A DNA stretch of 64,000 nt from Flavobacterium covae (GTDB lineage: Bacteria > Bacteroidota > Bacteroidia > Flavobacteriales > Flavobacteriaceae). A model generated the notes under the pieces. That model saw nothing but the letters and a program-made list of their open reading frames with translations, did not search any database and was not told where the DNA came from. The position numbers and the translations under genes are program-made. The stretch spans positions 1,116,001-1,180,000 of the forward strand of contig CP067379.1 in NCBI GenBank assembly GCA_019565575.1, written 5' to 3'. Shown here piece after piece: positions 22,677 through 33,237 of this stretch (position 1 is its first letter; each line of letters starts with the position of its first letter).

Positions 22677-23608
22677 ATGATTACAAGTGTTTTTAGTAAA
22701 TCTCGACCAATAAATTATGTAATAGTGATCGTTTTATTGGTGGTTTGTTTTTTATTTTACCAATTCAGTATCAGTCCGGCAGATCTAACAGTAATGGAGA
22801 TTGGACAAAAAATAGTAGTATTATTACTGTTAGTAGGATCTTTGTTAATTACTAATTTTATTACAAAGAAAAACGGATTAAGCAAAGATAACAGTTACAC
22901 CTTTTTATTATTTTTTATTTTCTTAATATTATTTCCAGCTACATTGTCAGATCTTAAATTAATTCTTTCTAATGCTTTTATACTATTGGCTTTACGAAGA
23001 TTGATTTCTATGCACTCCATGATCACACCCAAAGAAAAAATTTTTGATGCGTCATTATGGATTTTTTTAGCTTCATTAATTAATTTTTGGTGTATATTGT
23101 TTTTATTACTCGTTTTCTCTTCTATTATACTGCATGTATCAAGAGATTATCGTAATTGGCTTATACCTTTTATAGCTTTTTTCACTGTTTTAGTTATTGG
23201 ACTGATGTTTTCCTTAGCTTTTTATCCTGATTTTTTAAGACTATATTCTAAACAAATTTATATAGATTTTACGATAAAAGATTTAACCAATGTTTTTCAA
23301 AATATAGCAGTAGCAATTTACGTCGTGGTTTCTTTGATTGCTTTTGTTAGCATGTTGTTTATTTTACAAAGTAAGATGTCTCATTTAATATCTTCTTATC
23401 GTAAAGTTATTTTTGCTTTTTTAATAGCATTAGTAGTTTATTTTATAATGCCTAATAAAAATAATAGCTACTTGATATATACTTTTGTACCCGTAGCTAT
23501 TATGTTGACTAATTACCTAGAAAAGATTAAGAAAATTTGGTTAAAAGAAGGAATAGTTCTTTTTTAGCATTAGCTAGTTTAGTAACTTATTTGTTACAAA
23601 TATTATAG
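22677..23608 (+). CDS. DUF6427 family polytopic membrane protein
   Basis: Hydrophobic protein with about eight predicted helices and no soluble domain. It belongs to a flavobacterial family (DUF6427) typically beside DUF6341 and upp; function unknown. As written it stops at 23567. The T-run at 23560-23565 seems one short: restored, the frame continues EGIVLFLALASLVTYLLQ and stops at 23608, giving one more helix and a convergent overlap with upp. Confidence 0.78.
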
Positions 23609-24256
23609 TTTTTCACCGTATGCCAAATCACCAGCATCGCCAAGACCTGGTACTATATAGTTCTTTTCGTTTAATTTTTCATCTATAGAAGCAATCCATA
23701 AATGTGTGTTTTTAGGTAAGTTATTTTCTAAGTATTGTATACCTTCTGGAGCCGCAATGACTACAGCTATATGAATTTCTCTAGGTTGGTGTTCTGAACA
23801 TAATTTGTTTAGTACTGCAACTATAGATTGTCCTGTTGCTAGCATGGGATCTATAAGAATAAGGCTTTTGTCTTCAAGAGAAGGACTAGCTTGGTATTCT
23901 ACTAATATTTCAAAGTGGTCATCATGATTATAATGGTGTCTATAAGCTGATATAAAGCCGTTTTCAGCCTCATCAAAGTAGTTCATAAAACCTTGATGTA
24001 GGGCAAGTCCTGCACGCAAGATAGAGCATAAAACGATAGCGTTAGCTAATTTTGTAGTATGTTTTATTCCAAGAGGTGTTTTTACCTCTACATTTTCGTA
24101 ATACAATGTTTTACTTATTTCGTAGGACATGATTTCACCAATGCGTTCTATGTTTTTTCTAAAACGCATACGATCCTTTTGTATGTTTGTATCTCTTATT
24201 TCAATTAAGAAATGATTTAAAATACTATTGTTTTCAGAGATATGATGTATTTTCAT
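23603..24256 (-). CDS. upp: Uracil phosphoribosyltransferase
   Basis: Pyrimidine salvage enzyme making UMP from uracil and PRPP. The PRPP-binding loop is LILIDPMLATGQSIV, and the uracil site motif is near the C-terminus (NYIVPGLGDAGDLAYG). The length of 217 residues is normal. The GT90 gene on the same strand ends 3 bases upstream, so they may share a transcript. Confidence 0.95.
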   Translation of the reverse strand: MKIHHISENNSILNHFLIEIRDTNIQKDRMRFRKNIERIGEIMSYEISKTLYYENVEVKTPLGIKHTTKLANAIVLCSILRAGLALHQGFMNYFDEAENGFISAYRHHYNHDDHFEILVEYQASPSLEDKSLILIDPMLATGQSIVAVLNKLCSEHQPREIHIAVVIAAPEGIQYLENNLPKNTHLWIASIDEKLNEKNYIVPGLGDAGDLAYGEKL

Positions 24257-24259
24257 AGA

Positions 24260-25225
24260 TTAAATTTGATTGGTTTTTTCAAAATATTTTTTCATGACAA
24301 GCAATCCTATTAATTTTTCTCTTTTTGAATCATAGAATTGTTTGCAGTATGTGTTTGCATTTTTAATAATTTGGATTGCTTCCGAAGGATTTTCTATATA
24401 GTAATTTATTTTTTCTTCCAAATTAGAAAAATCAGCATTAACTTCTATATAATGAAAGTCAGGTATTAATTTTCCTTCCATAAACCATGTTTCGTATGTA
24501 GGCTTGGGCATTACAGCAATTGAATTAGATGACATAACCCATTTTAAATTACTAGCTACATCATTACCTTCTAATGCCATAATAAATTTGTAATCTAGAT
24601 GTTCCCACAATGTTTTTTTAGGAACTTTCCATTCTTTCTTTGTTACGCTTTTTGAAACATCTCCAAGATCAAACAAAGGATTTCCAAAGAATTTGTTCAT
24701 AAAATCTATTCTTTGTTGCTTACCTATTATTTTGCCTCTAAATATTATTTTATTGATTTTTTTATCAAATGTCTTACCATCTTTTAAAAAAATAAAATGT
24801 CTTACCTTATCAAGATTTAATAATATACTATTTTGATTATTTCCTAAAATAGGTCTACTTTTTAGTATAGAAGGTTCATTAGGAATGTGCGTTATATCTC
24901 CATAACAACTAAAGAACTTTAGACTAGGATTAAAATATCTTGTTATAAACTCTGTATCGTAATAGTATACAGATCCTGCTTTTTCTATTTTGTTATCTTT
25001 TAGTTGCTTAGCGTTTGAAGGTAAGCTGGTGTTTTTATTTAATTTGTTATAATAGTTTACTCTTTCGAGTATATAATCTTTGTCTGGTCTTCTATTAAAA
25101 TTTACAATTAATTTAGGATATTGACTTCTAAATATAAATTTTGGCAAGAAATTTAGGACAATATTAATGAAATAGTATTTCCATTTAGGATTTTTTCCAC
25201 TATTAAATAAAAAATTAAGGTTCAT
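24260..25225 (-). CDS. GT90-family (CAP10/LpsA-like) glycosyltransferase
   Basis: The C-terminal half has the LpsA/CAP10 signature: FRGKIIGKQQRIDFM, then YKFIMALEGNDVASNLKWVM and MPKPTYETWFME, the region that binds the donor sugar in this family. Bacterial members usually add xylose or glucose to lipopolysaccharide or other surface glycans. An alternative ATG at 25255 would add ten residues. The base composition is even more AT-rich than the neighbouring genes and codons favour A/T endings, which may indicate acquisition. It sits between upp and the divergent DUF4254 gene. Confidence 0.8.
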   Translation of the reverse strand: MNLNFLFNSGKNPKWKYYFINIVLNFLPKFIFRSQYPKLIVNFNRRPDKDYILERVNYYNKLNKNTSLPSNAKQLKDNKIEKAGSVYYYDTEFITRYFNPSLKFFSCYGDITHIPNEPSILKSRPILGNNQNSILLNLDKVRHFIFLKDGKTFDKKINKIIFRGKIIGKQQRIDFMNKFFGNPLFDLGDVSKSVTKKEWKVPKKTLWEHLDYKFIMALEGNDVASNLKWVMSSNSIAVMPKPTYETWFMEGKLIPDFHYIEVNADFSNLEEKINYYIENPSEAIQIIKNANTYCKQFYDSKREKLIGLLVMKKYFEKTNQI

Positions 25226-25254
25226 ATAAGATGAATTAATTTCGTAAAAATACA

Positions 25255-25262
25255 TAATTTTG
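25255..25262 (+). promoter_or_regulatory. TAATTTTG -7 box of the DUF4254/GT9 operon
   Basis: Matches TAnnTTTG. It covers the GTG at 25262, so that codon cannot be the start and the ATG at 25286 is preferred. Confidence 0.5.
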
Positions 25263-25285
25263 TGGAACATTTTAATAACGTACCT

Positions 25286-25888
25286 ATGTTCGCAGAATTT
25301 GCTTTTCCTATATTCGAAAGAAGTATTCAAGAGTATCATATAAAAGACAATGTTTATCAAGAAATTACAAATCCTTATGAGAAAGGTTCTATAGAACATT
25401 TGTTATATGCAAAAAATTGGGTAGATACCGTTCAATGGCATTATGAGGATATTATTCGTGATCCTCAAATTGATCCTATAGCAGCTTTAGATTTGAAACG
25501 TAAAATTGACGCTTCAAATCAAGTGCGTACAGATATGGTAGAATACATAGATAGTTATTTTCTTAAAAAATATGAAACTATTCAAGTAAAAGTAGATGCC
25601 CGAATTAATACAGAAAGTCCAGCTTGGGCTATTGATAGATTATCTATTTTGGCTCTTAAGATTTATCACATGAATGAAGAGGCTACTCGATTAACAGCTA
25701 CAAAAGAGCATAGGGCAAAATGTCAAGAAAAATTAAGTATTCTTTTAGAGCAAAAGAAAGATATGTTTATTTCAATAAGTCAATTGATCGAAGATATTGA
25801 AAAAGGAGATAAGTACATGAAGGTTTATAAACAAATGAAGATGTACAACGATGAAGAATTAAACCCTGTTTTGTATCAAAATAAATAA
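25286..25888 (+). CDS. DUF4254 domain protein
   Basis: Soluble alpha-helical protein of about 200 residues of the DUF4254 family, with conserved LLYAKNWVDTVQWHYEDIIRDP and KRKIDASNQVRTDMVEYID. The molecular role is not established. The family is commonly paired with a GT9 heptosyltransferase-like gene, as here, which suggests a part in lipopolysaccharide core assembly. The ATG at 25286 is chosen over the upstream GTG because a promoter box covers the latter. Confidence 0.82.
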   Translation: MFAEFAFPIFERSIQEYHIKDNVYQEITNPYEKGSIEHLLYAKNWVDTVQWHYEDIIRDPQIDPIAALDLKRKIDASNQVRTDMVEYIDSYFLKKYETIQVKVDARINTESPAWAIDRLSILALKIYHMNEEATRLTATKEHRAKCQEKLSILLEQKKDMFISISQLIEDIEKGDKYMKVYKQMKMYNDEELNPVLYQNK

Positions 25889-25908
25889 TGATTCTAATTT
25901 AATTTCAG

Positions 25909-25951
25909 AAAAACATTGATAAGATAAGTTCTTTACATTATCAATGTTTTT
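25909..25951 (+). terminator. Hairpin between the DUF4254 gene and the GT9 gene
   Basis: A 13-bp stem (AAAAACATTGATA and TATCAATGTTTTT) with a 17-base loop. It ends in T-rich sequence 19 bases before the next start, so it may attenuate rather than fully stop transcription. Confidence 0.6.
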
Positions 25952-25969
25952 GGGTTTTAAAAAAATATT

Positions 25970-26998
25970 ATGAAGCATCTATTGATTATTCGTTTATCAG
26001 CTATGGGAGATGTTGCTATGACAGTTCCTGTTTTAAGGGCTTTATCCTTAAAACATCCCGAGTTGAAAATTACAGTAGTTTCACGTCCCTTTTTTCAGCC
26101 TTTTTTCAACGGTTTAGAAAATGTTAGTTTTTTTCCAGTAGATCTGAATAAAAAACATAAAGGAATGATTGGACTTGTCCGATTATACAATGATTTGAAA
26201 AAATTAAATATTGATGCTGTTGCTGATTTTCATAATGTACTTCGTTCAAAAGTTATTAGAGGTTTATTTGCAGTCAATGGAAAAAAAGTAGCATTTACAG
26301 ATAAAGAACGTAAGGATAACAAGGCATTAACTCGACCTAAAAATAAAGTTTTTGCTCCTGTAAAATCCATGTTTGAAAGACATAAAGATACGCTTGTTCG
26401 TTTAGGATTTTCTTTTGATCTATTAAATCCTCAGTTTCCAGATAAAGCCTTATTATCGGATCAAATTCTTGGTATAACAGGAAATAAAATGAATAAATGG
26501 ATAGGAATAGCACCATTTGCTCAGTATGAGTCTAAAATATATCCATTAGATTTGATGCAAAAAGTTGTAGACGGCTTAGCAAAAGAAACGATTAAAATAT
26601 TCCTATTTGGAGGAGGAAAAAAAGAAATAGAAAAATTATATCAACTTAAGAGAAATTATCCCAACGTTCAGGTAGTTGCAGGTAAAATTAAGCTTCAAGA
26701 AGAATTAAATTTAATTTCTAATTTAGATTTGATGCTTTCTATGGATTCAGGGAATGGACATATAGCCTCTATGTTGGGAGTTAATGTTATAACACTTTGG
26801 GGAGCAACTCATCCTTATTCAGGCTTTAGCCCTTTTAATCAACCTTTAGAAAATTGTCTCACAGCTGATAGAGAAAAATATCCAATGTTGCCAACTTCCG
26901 TTTATGGCAATAAAGAAGTAGAGGGGTATGAAGACGTAATGCGTACTATAGAACCAGAAATAATAATTAATAAAATTAAAAAGGATTTAGATTTATAA
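25970..26998 (+). CDS. GT9-family glycosyltransferase (heptosyltransferase-like)
   Basis: Two-domain GT-B enzyme of the lipopolysaccharide heptosyltransferase family. It opens with LLIIRLSAMGDVAMTVPVLRAL, typical for GT9, and has the donor-site motif LDLMLSMDSGNGHIASMLG followed by TLWGATHP. It probably adds a sugar to the lipopolysaccharide inner core on the cytoplasmic face. In Flavobacteriaceae the sugar need not be heptose. Confidence 0.9.
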   Translation: MKHLLIIRLSAMGDVAMTVPVLRALSLKHPELKITVVSRPFFQPFFNGLENVSFFPVDLNKKHKGMIGLVRLYNDLKKLNIDAVADFHNVLRSKVIRGLFAVNGKKVAFTDKERKDNKALTRPKNKVFAPVKSMFERHKDTLVRLGFSFDLLNPQFPDKALLSDQILGITGNKMNKWIGIAPFAQYESKIYPLDLMQKVVDGLAKETIKIFLFGGGKKEIEKLYQLKRNYPNVQVVAGKIKLQEELNLISNLDLMLSMDSGNGHIASMLGVNVITLWGATHPYSGFSPFNQPLENCLTADREKYPMLPTSVYGNKEVEGYEDVMRTIEPEIIINKIKKDLDL

Positions 26999-27016
26999 AC
27001 AACCCAAATCCTTTTT
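26978..27016. terminator. Bidirectional terminator between GT9 and the PaaE-like gene
   Basis: An 11-bp stem, AAAAAGGATTT/AAATCCTTTTT, overlaps the GT9 stop codon and lies just before the end of the convergent reductase gene. Confidence 0.7.
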
Positions 27017-27028
27017 CAAAATTATTTT

Positions 27029-28084
27029 TTATACATCATCAAAATCAATACTGATTTCAGTAGATGTTGGGTGCGCTTGGCAAGTTAAAATTAAACCATC
27101 TGAAATCTCTTTATCACTTAGGATAGAATTTTTCTTCATAATAGCGCTTCCTGAGGTAACTCGCGCGATACAACTACTACAAACACCACCTTGACATGAA
27201 TAAGGAGCGTCCATACCTTGTTTTAAGATAGCTTCTAACAATGTTTGTTTTGTAGACATTTCAAAAGATTCTTCATCACCATCTAGTGTTACTGTAATCT
27301 TTGTGTGTTCAAAAGTGTCAGAAGAAGATGAATTATTTTCAATTGTTGGTGAAGTTGAAAATAATTCAAATTTTATATTTTTTTCTGCTATACCTTTTTC
27401 TTTTAGAGTACTATTAACATCATTGATCATTTCCTCTGGACCACATAAAAAATATTTATCAAACTCTTGACCAATATGTTTTTCGTGAATTCTATGAACA
27501 ACTGATTTATTAATTCTACCTGCTAATTGTCCTTCTATTTCTTCTTGACTGTACACATAGTGTACCGTTAACCTGCCAAGAAATTGTTTTTGCAATTCAG
27601 CTAATTGATTGTGAAAAATGGTTTCATTAGATGTCTTATTTCCATAAACTAACACGAAAGAACTTTTAGGTTCTTCTAATAAAACGGTTTGTAAGATAGA
27701 CATTACAGGTGTGATACCACTACCGGCCGCAAATCCCATGTAGTTTCGTTGACGATCTACTTGTGGTTCAAAACAAAAACGACCTTCAGGCAAACCAACA
27801 TCTAGTATATGCCCTTTTTTTAATTGGTCATTTGCAAATTTTGAAAAAGTTCCGTTTTTTATAGCTTTAATAGTTACACAAAATTCTCCAGAAGAAGGAG
27901 CGGTACATAAAGAATATGCCCTTCTTATTTCATGACCGTCTAAAGTTAATTTAATTGTAACGTATTGTCCTGCTTTAAATTGATAAAAATCTTTAAACTC
28001 TAAAGGAACATTAAAAGCTATTGAAATAGCATTAGGAGTTTCTCTTTTTACTTCTTTTATAGATAGTTTATAGAATATTGACAT
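27029..28084 (-). CDS. PaaE-like NAD(P)H:ferredoxin-type oxidoreductase
   Basis: Three-module electron-transfer protein. An FAD-binding barrel (RRAYSLCTAP) is followed by an NAD(P)-binding domain (GFAAGSGITPVMSIL, FLCGPEEMI) and a C-terminal plant-type 2Fe-2S ferredoxin domain with the cysteine pattern CQGGVCSSC...C (YSCQGGVCSSCIARV, LTCQAHP). This is the arrangement of PaaE, the reductase of phenylacetyl-CoA epoxidase. No paaABCD genes are nearby, so a general reductase role is equally likely. The start at 28084 (MSIFYKLSIKEV) is chosen because the upstream ATG at 28105 lies inside the promoter box. Confidence 0.88.
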   Translation of the reverse strand: MSIFYKLSIKEVKRETPNAISIAFNVPLEFKDFYQFKAGQYVTIKLTLDGHEIRRAYSLCTAPSSGEFCVTIKAIKNGTFSKFANDQLKKGHILDVGLPEGRFCFEPQVDRQRNYMGFAAGSGITPVMSILQTVLLEEPKSSFVLVYGNKTSNETIFHNQLAELQKQFLGRLTVHYVYSQEEIEGQLAGRINKSVVHRIHEKHIGQEFDKYFLCGPEEMINDVNSTLKEKGIAEKNIKFELFSTSPTIENNSSSSDTFEHTKITVTLDGDEESFEMSTKQTLLEAILKQGMDAPYSCQGGVCSSCIARVTSGSAIMKKNSILSDKEISDGLILTCQAHPTSTEISIDFDDV

Positions 28085-28102
28085 AGGTTTTGTTTTATAA
28101 TA

Positions 28103-28110
28103 CAAAGGTA
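28103..28110 (-). promoter_or_regulatory. TACCTTTG -7 box for the PaaE-like gene
   Basis: Exact TAnnTTTG match on the minus strand, 19 bases ahead of the chosen start at 28084. Confidence 0.55.
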
Positions 28111-28233
28111 AAAAATATTAACTTTTATAAATTGTAATTTATAAATGTAATAATTTAATAATATTACTTTAAAAGTCCTTTTTGCTCTTTTTTTTTGGAC
28201 TTTTAGAATAAAATTTAAAAAGGATTTTTGTTT

Positions 28234-28241
28234 TATATTTG
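28234..28241 (+). promoter_or_regulatory. TATATTTG -7 box for the PIG-L deacetylase gene
   Basis: Matches TAnnTTTG and lies 17 bases before the restored ATG at 28258. Confidence 0.5.
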
Positions 28242-28257
28242 AAAAAAATAAATATCT

Positions 28258-29878
28258 ATGAAAAAAATTTACTTATTATGTGCTGCTTTTTTACAAGCTT
28301 ATCGATAAAGGCACAAGAAACAACCTTTTTTGTACATGCCCATCAAGATGATGCGGTTTATTTTTGTGGTGTACCACTATTTGATAAAGTAAGCTCAGGT
28401 GTTAAGACAGTTGCAATTGTAACGAGTGCTTCAGATCAAGGAGCACATGATGGTGTTTATACCCCTGATGCTGGGGTAGGTATTAAAACACCTTTTTATG
28501 AAGCTCGTGATAACGGTTACAAAAAAGCCTTAGAATATTGTTATACGAATGGAAACTTGCCTTTAAATTTCAATGAAACGACTACAGAAGTGTTAATGGC
28601 TGGTAAAAAAGTACGCAAATGGACTTATGGAAATAATATTACTATGTATTTTCTGGATTTACCAAACGGAGATTGTTGTAGTTTGAATATGAATGGTTAT
28701 TCTGCAAATAATTATCAAAGTATTGAAAAATTAAAAAAAGGAAGTATATCGACTATCACAAATGTTACGGGTACAGCAACTTATACTTGGTCAGAATTAA
28801 AAGAGACAATAAAAGCTATTTTTAATACAGAAAAGAGTACCACATCAAATGTTTATTCTACAGATGTAGATATGACAATTAATCCTGGTGATCATGCGGA
28901 TCATTATATTACGTCAGTTTTAGCACTAGAAGCTATGGATGGTATAACTGGTTTTAATTCGAAATTACACACAGACTATCAATTATCAAATTTAGACATC
29001 CCTTTACTTTCAAATGCTGAAATTATAAAGAAAGTGTCTACATTTGGAGCGATGATATCTGGAATTGTAGCCAAAGGATATAGACCTAATAGACACTTTG
29101 GAACAAATTATGAGAAATGGTTCTTAACAGAAAGTATAAGAGATGTAGCAGATATTCATGCACAATTAGTAAATCTTAGCTCAGATTTAGGAGGGAATCC
29201 ATATGCCGCCACTAATAATATTGCATTAAACAAAGCAACAACAGTTAGTGGTTCAGATATACCATCAACAGATGGTCCGAAAGCGAATGATGGAAATATT
29301 GATACTTATTGGGGGAATACAGCTTATCCACAGTGGTGGAAAGTGGATTTAGGTGCTAACTATAATGTTAATGATATAACTGTAGTTAACTATTTTAAAG
29401 ATACTAGACATTATAAATATACAGTTTCTTCATCTACTGACGGGGTAAATTGGACTAAGGTAGCTGACAAATCAGATACTTCTAATGCTACACAGGCTGG
29501 TAATACATTTACCTTTAATACACCTGTTCAAGCTAGATATTTTAAGGTAGATATGAACTTTAATTCCGTAAATCAAGGTGTACATATATCTGAATTTATT
29601 GCACATGGTAATTTAGTCAATTCTGCGGCAAGATCTATAAATAAAAATTCCGAAACTATTAAAAATGGTTTTAAAAATCCCGTAAAAAGAGGTGAATTAG
29701 TAACTATAAATTTTGAAAAGTCAGGAGATAATGAGGTTCAAATTTTTGATTTGACAGGAAAAAAATTTTTAGTAAGAAAAATAACGATGAATCAATCAGC
29801 TTTGATACTGATATGCTAACTAAAGGGACATATATTTTAGATAGTAATAATTCGAAAAGCAAACTTGTTATTGAGTAA
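28258..29878 (+). CDS. Secreted PIG-L family deacetylase with discoidin-like domain and T9SS tail
   Basis: The N-terminal catalytic domain is of the PIG-L/LmbE type (zinc-dependent GlcNAc deacetylases): VHAHQDDAVYFCG supplies the HxxDD motif, and NPGDHADHY the distal histidines. Residues of about 320-460 form an F5/8 type C (discoidin, CBM32-like) fold (NIALNKATTVSG, GNIDTYWGN, YPQWWKVDLGANY). The end looks like a T9SS sorting domain. Two T-run losses distort the ends. Near 28287-28292, six T should be seven, which restores the signal peptide MKKIYLLCAAFFTSLSIKAQ from the ATG at 28258. Near 29794-29796, TTT should be TTTT, which restores a tail ending SNNSKSKLVIE at 29878. The glycan substrate is unknown. 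Confidence 0.88.
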
Positions 29879-29895
29879 CAACGAAAAATAATCTT

Positions 29896-29933
29896 AAAAA
29901 TCCCAAAAGTTATACTGCTTTTGGGATTTTTTT
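29896..29933 (+). terminator. Terminator of the PIG-L gene
   Basis: A 14-bp stem (AAAAATCCCAAAAG and CTTTTGGGATTTTT) with an 8-base loop and a long T-run, 18 bases after the restored stop. Confidence 0.9.
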
Positions 29934-30029
29934 TATATTTACTTCATTACTTTTTAAAAGAAGTGTACTTTTACCAGTCAAAATACTAAAAAAATATTTT
30001 TAGAGTTTATATTTAAAAATTACAATCGT

Positions 30030-32624
30030 TTGAAAAATCACCTAATATATATAGCATCTTTTGGACTATGCGCATTTATAATTGCTTGTTCAACTAAAAA
30101 GGACACATTAATTTCTAGGAATTGGCATGCTTTAAACTCTAAGTATAATACGGTATATAATGGTGATGTTGCTTTGCAAGCAGGTATAGATGGACTTAAA
30201 AAAAGTTATGTTGATGATTTTTGGGAAATTTTACCTGTTGAACGTATGCAGGTTGAAGAGGAAAATTTCTTACCAGGACAAAAAGGAAAAAATGCTAATT
30301 TTACACGTGCAGAAGATAAAGCTGTAAAAGCCATTCAAAAACACTCTATGAATATTGAAGGTAGAGAACGAAATTCACAAATGGATGAGGCTCATTTACT
30401 ACTAGGAAAAGCCCGTTATTACGATAAAAGATTTGTACCCGCATTAGAAGCGTTCAATTATATCTTATACAAATACTCTAATTCAGACAAAATTTATGAA
30501 GCTAAAGTTTGGAGAGAAAAAACAAATGTACGATTAGAAAATGACGCATTAGCAGTTAAGAATCTAACTTTACTTTTAAAAAGATACGACTTGCCACCTC
30601 ATATAAAAGCAGAGGCCAACGCGCTTTTAACACAAGCATATATTAATCTTGAAGAAAAACAAAAGGCTCTAAATCCCATAAAGGAAGCTATTCAATATGC
30701 TTCCAACAAAGAAGAAAAAGCCCGCTATAGATTTATTTTAGGACAATTATACGAACAATTGAAATATAAAGATAGTGCTTATGTAGCTTTTCAAGAAGTC
30801 ATAAACATGAAAAGACAATCGCCTCGTATATATGTTATTCAAGCACATGCCAAACAAGCAAGTTTAATAGATGTTACAAAAGACACATTAATCTTTACGA
30901 AAAAATATGCTAAACTATTAAAAGATAGAGAAAACCGCCCTTATTTAGATGTCTTAAATCATCAAGTAGCACTCTTTTATGACCAACTTAAAGTACACGA
31001 AAAAGCTAAAATATTTTACAATAAATCATTAAAATCAATTTCAAGTGATAATTACTTGATGGCATCTAATTATAGAAATTTAGCTAAAATTTATTTTGAT
31101 CAAACAAAATACGAAATAGCAGGTAAGTATTACGATAGTACTCTAACCAAATTTACTAAAAAAATAGAGAATATTTTCTAATAGAAAAGAAAAGAAAGAA
31201 TCTAGATGCAGTCATAAAATATGAAAATATAGCCCAAAAGAATGATAGCATTATAATGCTTATTCAAATGTCAAGTGAAGAACGTATTTCTTATTTTCAA
31301 AAATTCATAAAAGAATTAAAGAAAAAAGATTCATTGAAAGTGGCATTAGATAAAAAAAAAGCAGGTTATAGAACAAAATCGCCAACAGAATGATAACATG
31401 TTTTTTGATCCCAATATAGTGCCAACTCCAGGAGAAAAAAGAAGTATTGCACCATTAGGATTAGATGAGTCCAAAAATTCATTTTATTTTTATAATCCTT
31501 CAACCGTAGCTTATGGAAAACTAGAATTTACAAAAAAATGGGGTAAACGAGCATTGATTGACAATTGGAAATGGTTAGCACAAATACAAAATCAAAAAGA
31601 TGAAGAGGTAAATCCAGTTGATTTAGAAGTTGCTAAAAATCAATCAGAAACAGTAATCGTTAACGAAAAATATACCCCAGAGTTTTATTTAGCTAAACTA
31701 CCTACATCAAAAAAAGTAATTGATAGTTTAACAAAAGAAAGAAATAATGCGTACTACAACTTGGGCTTGATCTACAAAGAGAAATTCTTTGAAAACAAAG
31801 TGGCTGAAGAACGTTTTGAACGATTATTGGCAAATAAACCAGAAGAACGTTTTATACTTCCAGCCAAATATAATTTATTTCGTTTGTATGAAATTTCCGA
31901 TACAGAAAAAGCGCAAAAATTAAAGGCAGACATCATTGAAAATTATCCCAACACTCGATATGCACAATTGGTAAACGGACAAATATCCGAAAATACGGAT
32001 CCAGAAGCTCCAGTTGAAGTATATAAAAATTGTCTTTCTATGTCTGATAATCAAGAATATAAAGCAGCATTAGAAAAAATCAATAAATCAATAGAATTAT
32101 TCTCTGGAGATCCCTTATTGCCTAAGTTTGAATTATTAAAAGCTCTTTTAAATGGAAAATTACTTGGTTTGAATGCCTATCGTGAAGGAATCCAAAAGGT
32201 AATAAATGTATACCCAGACACAGAAGAAGCAACAAAAGCAGAAGATATTTTACGTTTAGATATTCCAAAGATGGAACAAATGACACTATCAGCGGATACT
32301 ATTTCAACTAAGTGGAAAGTACTATATAAAGTAGGGCAGAAAGAGGATGAAGCCACTAAAAAGTTAATAGAAAAAATAGAAAGATATATAAAAGAGAAAC
32401 AATATTACAAGTTTTTTGTATCTTACGATATCTATAATGAAACCGATAATTTTGTTGTAATTCATGGTATATCTTCTCGTGAATATGCACGTTTTCTAAT
32501 CGAATTATTAGCTAAAACAAAAGGATATGAAGTAAAAGAAAAAGCTACAGTCATTTCAAGCCAAAATTATTCGGTCATTCAAACCAAGAAAAATTTAAAT
32601 GAATATCTACAAATAAAACTTTAA
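30030..32624 (+). CDS. sprE: SprE/PorW-type gliding motility and T9SS lipoprotein (frame broken twice)
   Basis: Large TPR-rich lipoprotein required for gliding and type IX secretion in Flavobacterium johnsoniae. It starts with TTG. The signal peptide ends in a lipobox, FIIACS. The family signature RNWHALNSKYNTVYNG follows, and TPR helices run through the rest. The frame breaks at an A-run near 31158-31164 (seven, probably eight; restores NREYFLIEKKRKNLDAV) and at 31362-31370 (nine A, probably eight; restores EQNRQQNDNMFFDPN). The reconstructed length of about 865 residues matches the F. johnsoniae protein as I remember it. The bactofilin gene follows after 3 bases, a linkage also known from F. 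johnsoniae. Confidence 0.9.
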
Positions 32625-32627
32625 TTT

Positions 32628-33011
32628 ATGTTTGACAAAAAGCCCAAAAATTATACAGACCTACTAGGAAAGACAAATCGTATTGTTGAAGGAACTACAA
32701 TAAAAGGGGATATAGAATCAATCGCAGATTTTAGATTAGATGGTCACCTGATAGGTAATTTTAACTCAAAAGCTAAACTAGTAGTTGGGCCTGCAGGAAG
32801 TGTTTTGGGAGATATAAACGCCCAAAATGTCGATATAGAAGGCAAGTCCGAGGGAAAAATAATCGTAGAAGAAATGTTAAATGTAAAAGCAACCGCAATT
32901 ATAAATGGAGATGTAAGTTGTGGTAAATTAGCTGTTGAGCCTGGAGCTAAGTTTACAGCAACTTGTGTAATGAAAACAACAACACCTTCGTCAAATCTAG
33001 TAAATGAATAA
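32628..33011 (+). CDS. Bactofilin
   Basis: Polymer-forming cytoskeletal protein. The central beta-helical core has regular glycine and hydrophobic periodicity (GTTIKGDIESIADFRLDGHL, GPAGSVLGDINAQNVDIEG), with short polar ends. There is no catalytic site. The start of the next gene overlaps its last codons. Placement between sprE and the ATP synthase genes suggests a common transcript. Confidence 0.92.
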   Translation: MFDKKPKNYTDLLGKTNRIVEGTTIKGDIESIADFRLDGHLIGNFNSKAKLVVGPAGSVLGDINAQNVDIEGKSEGKIIVEEMLNVKATAIINGDVSCGKLAVEPGAKFTATCVMKTTTPSSNLVNE

Positions 33012-33237
33012 CAATAATACAGAAGAAAAAGAAAAAATTAAAAGAAATAAATGGCTCTCACTAGTTGCTATTCCATCACAAATGGGAGTTACGATTTTTT
33101 TATTTTTCAAGCTAGGGCAATGGTTGGATACTAGTTATCCTAATTCGGTATTCTACTATGATAAAGTATTTACATTAGTGGGAGTCTTTCTAGCCTTGTA
33201 TAATGTTATCAAACAAGTTAATGAAATCAATAAATAA
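33004..33237 (+). CDS. AtpZ/AtpI-family small membrane protein
   Basis: A 77-residue protein with two hydrophobic helices (LVAIPSQMGVTIFLFFKLGQ and a C-terminal one) separated by a short loop. This matches the AtpZ/AtpI family, which assists assembly of the ATP synthase rotor or ion supply in other bacteria. It overlaps bactofilin by 8 bases and the next gene by one. Confidence 0.82.
   Translation: MNNNNTEEKEKIKRNKWLSLVAIPSQMGVTIFLFFKLGQWLDTSYPNSVFYYDKVFTLVGVFLALYNVIKQVNEINK

Noticed and set aside
27029..28084. Phenylacetate degradation cluster together with the PaaK-like gene at 17892
   Set aside because: The two genes are 9 kb apart and no paaABCD, paaG or paaZ genes occur in the window.
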